Positions 60,077-64,000 of a stretch of DNA of 64,000 nt are shown one piece after another. Position 1 is the stretch's first letter; the number at the start of each line of letters is the position of its first letter. The notes beneath the pieces were generated by a model that saw only the letters and a list, made by a program, of their open reading frames with translations, was not told the origin of the DNA and did not search any database. The stretch lies in the NCBI RefSeq assembly GCF_030813695.1, contig NZ_JAUSVA010000002.1:6448001-6512000 (forward strand), read 5' to 3'. Source of the stretch: Kitasatospora herbaricolor. Lineage in GTDB: Bacteria; Actinomycetota; Actinomycetes; Streptomycetales; Streptomycetaceae. The translations under genes and the position numbers were made by a program.

Positions 60077-60612
60077 CGCGGCACGTCTTCCGCCGCGGAG
60101 CGGTCCGTGCCGGTCGCCCTGTTCGCCCCGCTCCCGCCGGTCGTGCCGGGGGCTCCGGCGGAGCCGTCCGGGCCGTCCGGCGTTTCGACCGGGACGCGGG
60201 AGCCCGGTGCGCCGGGGGATCCCGGGGAGCCGGACGGGCCGCCGGCGCGGTCCCCGAGGAGGTCGCGCAGCATCCGCTCGTCCTCGTCCGAGAGGTCGGA
60301 GACGAAGCGCGCCAGTACGGTGGAGCGGTCGGACCCGCGCTCCAGCTCGGTGCGCATCCGGCGGGCGGCCAGGCCGGCCGGGTCCTGGACGGTCGGGACG
60401 TAGGCGTACGCCCGGCCCGCCCTGGTCCGCTCGACCGTGCCCTTCTCGTGCAGCCGGGCGAGGATCGTGGCGACGGTGGTCCGGGCGAGCCCGGTGCCGA
60501 GGGCGGCCTGGACGTCCTGCGGGGTCAGCGGGTGCTCCGCGGCCCAGAGGGCGACCAGCACCTGGGCCTCCAGCTCCCCGGAGGAACGACGGGCCGACGG
60601 CGCTTCACTCAT
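60073..60612 (-). CDS. BlaI/MecI/CopY-family repressor with Gly/Pro tail
   Basis: A 179-residue repressor. The winged helix is LEAQVLVALWAAEHPLTPQDVQ, then GLARTTVATILARLHEKGTVER; the dimerisation helix is STVLARFVSDLSDEDERMLRDLL. The family usually ends here at about 120 residues, but this one has another 60 residues of Gly/Ser/Pro/Thr-rich sequence (GGPSGSPGSPGAPGS). Two tandem GTCTAC-N6-GTAGAC palindromes lie just upstream, so it is probably autoregulated. Confidence 0.93.
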   Translation of the reverse strand: MSEAPSARRSSGELEAQVLVALWAAEHPLTPQDVQAALGTGLARTTVATILARLHEKGTVERTRAGRAYAYVPTVQDPAGLAARRMRTELERGSDRSTVLARFVSDLSDEDERMLRDLLGDRAGGPSGSPGSPGAPGSRVPVETPDGPDGSAGAPGTTGGSGANRATGTDRSAAEDVPR

Positions 60613-60634
60613 GTCGACGTTTCCTCCAGCTGTC

Positions 60635-60671
60635 GTCTACAGTCTCGTAGACCGTCTACGTCACTGTAGAC
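60635..60671. promoter_or_regulatory. Two tandem BlaI-type operators
   Basis: GTCTAC-N6-GTAGAC occurs at 60635-60652 and again at 60654-60671, a 19-bp period. The second extends to 10-bp arms (GACCGTCTAC/GTAGACGGTC). They lie between the divergent blaI-type and dedA genes and could control both. Confidence 0.72.
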
Positions 60672-60724
60672 GGTCCGAGCGCGACCCGCAGGGCCGCCCC
60701 CAACGTACGGGAGGTCCGCCCGCC

Positions 60725-61477
60725 GTGTTCCGGTCGTCGGTGTACACCTGGTCCGCCGCCCAGGCGCAGGCCCTGCAGGAGCACGCCCGGGGCCTCGCCG
60801 CCCCGGCCCTCCCCGGCCCGGGGCACGGCGGGCACGAAGCGCTCGCGGTGAACCTGCTGGACGCCTCCTCCCTGCTGGCCGCCTTCGGCGCCCTGGGCAT
60901 CGCCGTCATCCTGTTCGCCGAGACCGGCCTGCTGGTCGGCTTCTTCCTGCCCGGCGACTCGCTGCTCTTCACCGCCGGCCTGCTCTGCGTCCCCGGCGCC
61001 ACCGACGGCCCCCGGCTCCAGCTCTACCAGGTGCTCCCGGCCGCCGTGCTCGGCGCACTCGTGGGGGCCCAGGTCGGCTACCTGATCGGCCGCCAGGGCG
61101 GGCACGCCCTGCTGCGCCGGTCGAGCAGCAGGAGCCTCCATCACGGCGTCCTGCGCGCCGAGGAACTGCTCGCCCGCTACGGCTACGGCAAGGCGATCGT
61201 GCTGGCCCGTTTCATCCCGGTCGTGCGCACCGTGCTCAACCCGCTCTGCGGCGTCCTCGACGTGCCGCTGCGCACCTTCACCCTCTGGCAGGTGGTGGGC
61301 GGCACGGTGTGGGCCGTCGGGGTGACGATGGCCGGCTACGCCCTCGGATCCTCCGTGCCGGATATCGACCGTTATCTGCTACCCATCATCGGTCTGGTAG
61401 TAGTTGTCTCCGTGATTCCCATTGTTCTCGAACTGTTCCGCGCCCGTAAGGGGCGCCGTGGCGGGGGTGGCGAGTGA
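60725..61477 (+). CDS. DedA-family membrane protein
   Basis: A 250-residue integral membrane protein of the DedA/VTT family (proposed undecaprenyl-phosphate or lipid flippases). Family motifs: FAETGLLVGFFLPGDSLLFTAG, GAQVGYLIGRQGG, RYGYGKAIVLARFIPVVRT (the conserved RF.P..R), and the C-terminal helix. The GTG at 60725 follows GGGAGG; a start at GTG 60848 would give the more conserved 209-residue core. The stop overlaps the PAP2 GTG as GTGA; a lipid-carrier transporter coupled to a lipid-phosphate phosphatase is a sensible pair. Confidence 0.88.
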   Translation: MFRSSVYTWSAAQAQALQEHARGLAAPALPGPGHGGHEALAVNLLDASSLLAAFGALGIAVILFAETGLLVGFFLPGDSLLFTAGLLCVPGATDGPRLQLYQVLPAAVLGALVGAQVGYLIGRQGGHALLRRSSSRSLHHGVLRAEELLARYGYGKAIVLARFIPVVRTVLNPLCGVLDVPLRTFTLWQVVGGTVWAVGVTMAGYALGSSVPDIDRYLLPIIGLVVVVSVIPIVLELFRARKGRRGGGGE

Positions 61478-62187
61478 CCGCCACCCCGCCCCCGGGGCTC
61501 CCGGCCGGGCCGCGCGCGCTGCTCGCCTACGACGGCAGCGGCATCGACGGCGGCCTCTACAGCCGGGTCGTCGGCTGGGCCGACCGGGCCCCGCACTGGC
61601 TGGACGAGCTGGTCAAGGTCTGGTCGGCGGTCGGGCTCGGCCTGTTCGCGCTGCTCATGCTGTACGCCTGGTGGCGGGCCCGCGGCGCCGACTCCGTGGT
61701 GCTGGCCCGGGTACTGGCCTCGCCGTTCGTCGTGATCGTGGCGTACCTCGTCAACTCCGTTTTCAAGAGCCTGGTGGAGGAGGTCCGCCCCTGCGCCCAG
61801 ATCGCCGGCACCGTTTCGCTGGAGACCTGCCCGGGCGCCGGCGACTGGTCCTTCCCCAGCAATCACACGGTGATCGCCTTCGCGGCCGCCGCGGCGCTCT
61901 GGTTCGCCTTCCGCGGGCTCGGGCTGACCGCCCTGGCCTGGACCGGCTGGATCGCGGCCGCCCTGATGGGCCTCTCCCGGGTCTGGGTCGGCGTGCACTA
62001 CCCGCACGACGTGCTGGTCGGCGCGCTGGTCGGCACCGCCGTGGGGGTGCCGCTCGCGCTGGCCGCCGGCCGCGCCGCCCCGCTGGTGGACCGGGGGCGC
62101 GCGGGGCCGCTCGGCGCGCTGCTGGGTGCCGGTCCGAGCGGTTCGGGTGCGCCCCGCGAGACCCCGGCGCGGATGCCGGCGGACTGA
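61474..62187 (+). CDS. PAP2-family phosphatase (undecaprenyl-diphosphatase-like)
   Basis: A 237-residue membrane phosphatase with about five or six helices. The tripartite PAP2 signature is KSLVEEVRP, then PSNHTV, then SRVWVGVHYPHD; PSNH replaces the more common PSGH. It probably dephosphorylates undecaprenyl pyrophosphate or another lipid phosphate at the outer face. It is translationally coupled to the DedA gene by a GTGA overlap. Confidence 0.92.
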   Translation: MTATPPPGLPAGPRALLAYDGSGIDGGLYSRVVGWADRAPHWLDELVKVWSAVGLGLFALLMLYAWWRARGADSVVLARVLASPFVVIVAYLVNSVFKSLVEEVRPCAQIAGTVSLETCPGAGDWSFPSNHTVIAFAAAAALWFAFRGLGLTALAWTGWIAAALMGLSRVWVGVHYPHDVLVGALVGTAVGVPLALAAGRAAPLVDRGRAGPLGALLGAGPSGSGAPRETPARMPAD

Positions 62188-62240
62188 TCCCGACGGTCGT
62201 CCGCCACTCTTGTGCGGCCGGGCCGGCGGGGAGAGCATGT

Positions 62241-62284
62241 GAGCCGGGCGAGGGCCCCCGAACAGCGGGGTCCACGCCCGGCTC
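62241..62284 (+). terminator. Hairpin after the PAP2 gene
   Basis: GAGCCGGGCG (62241-62250) pairs perfectly with 62275-62284, with a second short stem inside the loop. It lies just before the ribosome site of the next gene, so it may be a terminator or an attenuator. Confidence 0.55.
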
Positions 62285-62309
62285 TGTCGTTCCAGCGGAG
62301 GGATGCGCC

Positions 62310-62822
62310 ATGCCGTACCGGCTCGACATCACGCAGGGCGAGTGGCCCGCCGAGGAGTTCCGCAAGGGCGTCGAAGGCATCCTGGCCGAGAGCATGGTGC
62401 TCACCCTGGCCACCGCCGGCCCCGAGCGCGGGCCGCACGCCAACCTGGCCTTCTTCGCCTACGACGAGGACCTCGTCCTCTACTTCGTCAGCGAGCGCTC
62501 CACCCGGCACAGCCTGCATCTCGCGGAGGAGGCCAGAGCCGCCGCCACCGTCTTCCTGCCGCCGCCGGTCTTCGGCGAGCAGCTGCGCGGCGTCCAGCTG
62601 ACCGGCAGCGCCTGCGAGGCGTGGGGACGGCAGGCGGAGGCGGCCCTCGCCGCGTACCAGGGCCGTTACCCCTCGTTCGCCCAGGATCCGGACGTCCGCG
62701 AGCAGTTCCTCACCGGGGCGGGGGCCGCGGCGCTCTACCGGCTCCAGGTGGAGGAGCTGACGGCGGTGGACGAGCCGCACTTCGGGCGGCGCAACTACCT
62801 GCGGGCGACGGTCCTGCGCTGA
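62310..62822 (+). CDS. Pyridoxamine 5'-phosphate oxidase-like flavin protein
   Basis: A 170-residue split-barrel protein of the PPOX-like superfamily (MVLTLATAGPERGPHANLAFFAYDED, LYFVSERSTRHSLHL). Such proteins bind FMN, F420 or heme; the exact cofactor cannot be told from the sequence. The end RRNYLRATVLR is unusual but intact. The ATG at 62310 follows GGAGGG. Confidence 0.8.
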   Translation: MPYRLDITQGEWPAEEFRKGVEGILAESMVLTLATAGPERGPHANLAFFAYDEDLVLYFVSERSTRHSLHLAEEARAAATVFLPPPVFGEQLRGVQLTGSACEAWGRQAEAALAAYQGRYPSFAQDPDVREQFLTGAGAAALYRLQVEELTAVDEPHFGRRNYLRATVLR

Positions 62823-62830
62823 GCCCGGGC

Positions 62831-62913
62831 GGGTGCGGGTGAGCGGGTGCGGGTGAGCGGGTCCGCCGATCCCGGGCCGGCCCGTCCGGGGGAGCCGTCC
62901 GGGGGAGCCGTCC
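62831..62913 (+). repeat. Two short GC-rich tandem repeat tracts
   Basis: A 14-bp unit GGGTGCGGGTGAGC in about 2.3 copies (62831-62862) and a 13-bp unit CCGTCCGGGGGAG in about 2.5 copies (62882-62913). They lie after the PPOX-like gene in non-coding DNA. Confidence 0.7.
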
Positions 62914-62943
62914 AGCTCCGGTGAATCCGGTGATCAAGGTCGT

Positions 62944-62957
62944 GTTGTCTGTACAAC
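62944..62957 (+). promoter_or_regulatory. GntR-like palindrome upstream of the FAD oxidoreductase
   Basis: GTTGT-CTGT-ACAAC is a perfect 5-4-5 palindrome 72 bp before the oxidoreductase start, in locally A/T-richer sequence. Its form suits a GntR-family repressor; no such gene is in the window. Confidence 0.45.
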
Positions 62958-63028
62958 TTTCTGGGCCATTCACCTGCGCGCCGCGATCCGGACCCCTCGC
63001 GGCCACCTCCAGGCGACAGCCTGGCCGC

Positions 63029-64000
63029 ATGAGAATCATCGTTGTAGGAGCAGGCGTCCTGGGCAGCATGCACGCCTGGCAGGCCGTCGAGCGCGGCCAC
63101 GAGGTCGTCCACCTGGAGCGCGAGGCCGAGGCGCGCGGCGCGTCCGTCCGCAACTTCGGGCTGGTCTGGGTCAGCGGACGCGCCGGCGGCGAGGAACTCG
63201 CCACCGCACTGCGCGCCCGCCAACTGTGGGAGCGGATCGGCGAGCAGGTGCCCGCCCTGGGCTTCCGGGCCAACGGCTCGCTCACCGCGATCCGGACCGA
63301 GGCCGAACTGGCCGTCGCCGAGCACGCCACGACCCTGCCGGACGCCGCCGCCCGCGGCTACCGCCTGCTGGACCCGGCGCAGACCAAGGCCGCCAACCCC
63401 GCCCTGCGCGGCAAGCTGCTCGGCGCCCTGTGGTGCGGCCAGGACGGCGCCGTCGAGCCGCGGACCGCCCAGCCCGCGCTGCGCGCGGCCATGCAGGCCA
63501 CCGGCCGCTACACCTTCCTCCCCGGGCGGGAGGTGCGCGAGGTGATCGGCGAGAACGCCGTCCGCGACGACCACGGCGACGTGCACACCGGCGACCTGGT
63601 GATCCTCTGCACCGGCGCCTGGACCGGCGGCCTGATCCGCGAACTCGCCCCCGAACTGCCGGTCCGCCGTGTCCGCCTGCAGATGATGCAGACCGACCCG
63701 CTGGACGAGCCGCTCACCACCTCCGTCGCCGACGGCGACAGCTTCCGCTACTACCCCGCCTTCGCCGGCGACGCGCTGGAGCAGCTGAAGGCCGTCCAGC
63801 CGCAGCCGCCGGTCGCGGCCGAGCACAAGATGCAGCTGCTGATGGTCCAGCGCCAGGACGGCGGCCTGACCATCGGCGACACCCACGAGTACGAGCACCC
63901 GTTCGCCTTCGACGTCGACGAGGCGCCGTACGAGCACCTCGTCTCCGTCGCCGAGGAGTTGCTCGGCCGGCGCCTGCCCCGGATCCGCCGCCGCTGGGCC
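63029..64000 (+). CDS. FAD-dependent oxidoreductase, TIGR03364/DAO type (3' end outside window)
   Basis: The first 324 codons of an amine-oxidase/DAO-like flavoprotein. The N-terminal FAD motif is RIIVVGAGVLGSMHAWQAVERGHEVVHLER, followed by GASVRNFGLVWVSGR. RNFG in this position is characteristic of the TIGR03364 subfamily, which is associated with phosphonate (2-aminoethylphosphonate-type) catabolism; that link is from family knowledge and the partner genes would lie to the right of the window. The ATG is preceded by a small hairpin (CCAGGC-GACA-GCCTGG, 63009-63024) and lacks a clear ribosome site. Confidence 0.82.
   Translation, partial: MRIIVVGAGVLGSMHAWQAVERGHEVVHLEREAEARGASVRNFGLVWVSGRAGGEELATALRARQLWERIGEQVPALGFRANGSLTAIRTEAELAVAEHATTLPDAAARGYRLLDPAQTKAANPALRGKLLGALWCGQDGAVEPRTAQPALRAAMQATGRYTFLPGREVREVIGENAVRDDHGDVHTGDLVILCTGAWTGGLIRELAPELPVRRVRLQMMQTDPLDEPLTTSVADGDSFRYYPAFAGDALEQLKAVQPQPPVAAEHKMQLLMVQRQDGGLTIGDTHEYEHPFAFDVDEAPYEHLVSVAEELLGRRLPRIRRRWA

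Overview
This window is high-GC chromosomal DNA from a streptomycete (Streptomyces or Kitasatospora; the sequence alone does not decide which). The evidence is the uvrC-rapZ-yvcK-whiA block, the gap-pgk-tpiA-secG block, the pgl-opcA-zwf-tal-tkt operon, the ctaA/ctaB pair, a sufR-led suf operon, an SsgA-like protein, many GTG starts and ATGA/GTGA stop-start overlaps, and very strong third-position G/C. I see no rRNA, tRNA, insertion sequence, prophage or CRISPR array. It reads as ordinary core chromosome with several small accessory units.

Layout. 1-1607: the start of a secreted I36-type inhibitor-like protein (cut by the window edge) and a divergent winged-helix regulator. 1802-7121: uvrC, a possible coupled small ORF, rapZ, yvcK and whiA, tightly packed. 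7421-11532: lower glycolysis (gap, pgk, tpiA), secG and an RbpA-family protein. 11873-18795 (minus): the pentose phosphate operon tkt, tal, zwf, opcA, pgl. 19257-22369: heme A biosynthesis (ctaB, ctaA) around an acetyltransferase and a small conserved protein. 22606-24973: two wall-anchored LAXTG proteins side by side. 25206-26968 (minus): an ABC exporter, divergent from 27123-33988, the sufR-sufB-sufD-Rieske-sufC-sufS-sufU-sufT Fe-S assembly operon. 34089-38951: a SigE-type sigma factor with its membrane partner, an MFS transporter and a conserved acidic protein. 39108-42722: a VOC protein, an unknown protein and a Tat-exported PhoX-type phosphatase behind a PHO box. 42788-49256: a PucR-type regulator, a PadR/flavin monooxygenase pair, then proline catabolism (pruA, putB). 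49669-56350: a membrane metalloprotease, prfC, a double TerD protein and a proline-rich membrane protein. 56669-64000: an SsgA-like protein, a GAF regulator, a BlaI/M56 protease pair, a DedA/PAP2 pair, a PPOX-family protein and a partial FAD oxidoreductase.

The most useful observations are: (1) zwf looks frameshifted near its 5' end in a seven-C run; (2) a near-consensus iron box lies between the ABC exporter and sufR, next to a CAAC-N6-GTTG palindrome at the sufR start; (3) the PucR-type regulator and pruA share an almost identical 16-bp palindrome, which suggests a proline-catabolism regulon; (4) OpcA carries a histone H1-like Lys/Ala tail; (5) uvrC and rapZ are bridged by a 41-codon ORF whose start and stop overlap both genes; (6) several genes have a -10-like hexamer exactly 6 nt before the start codon and no ribosome binding site, as in leaderless mRNAs. 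I found no convincing entirely new multi-gene system.
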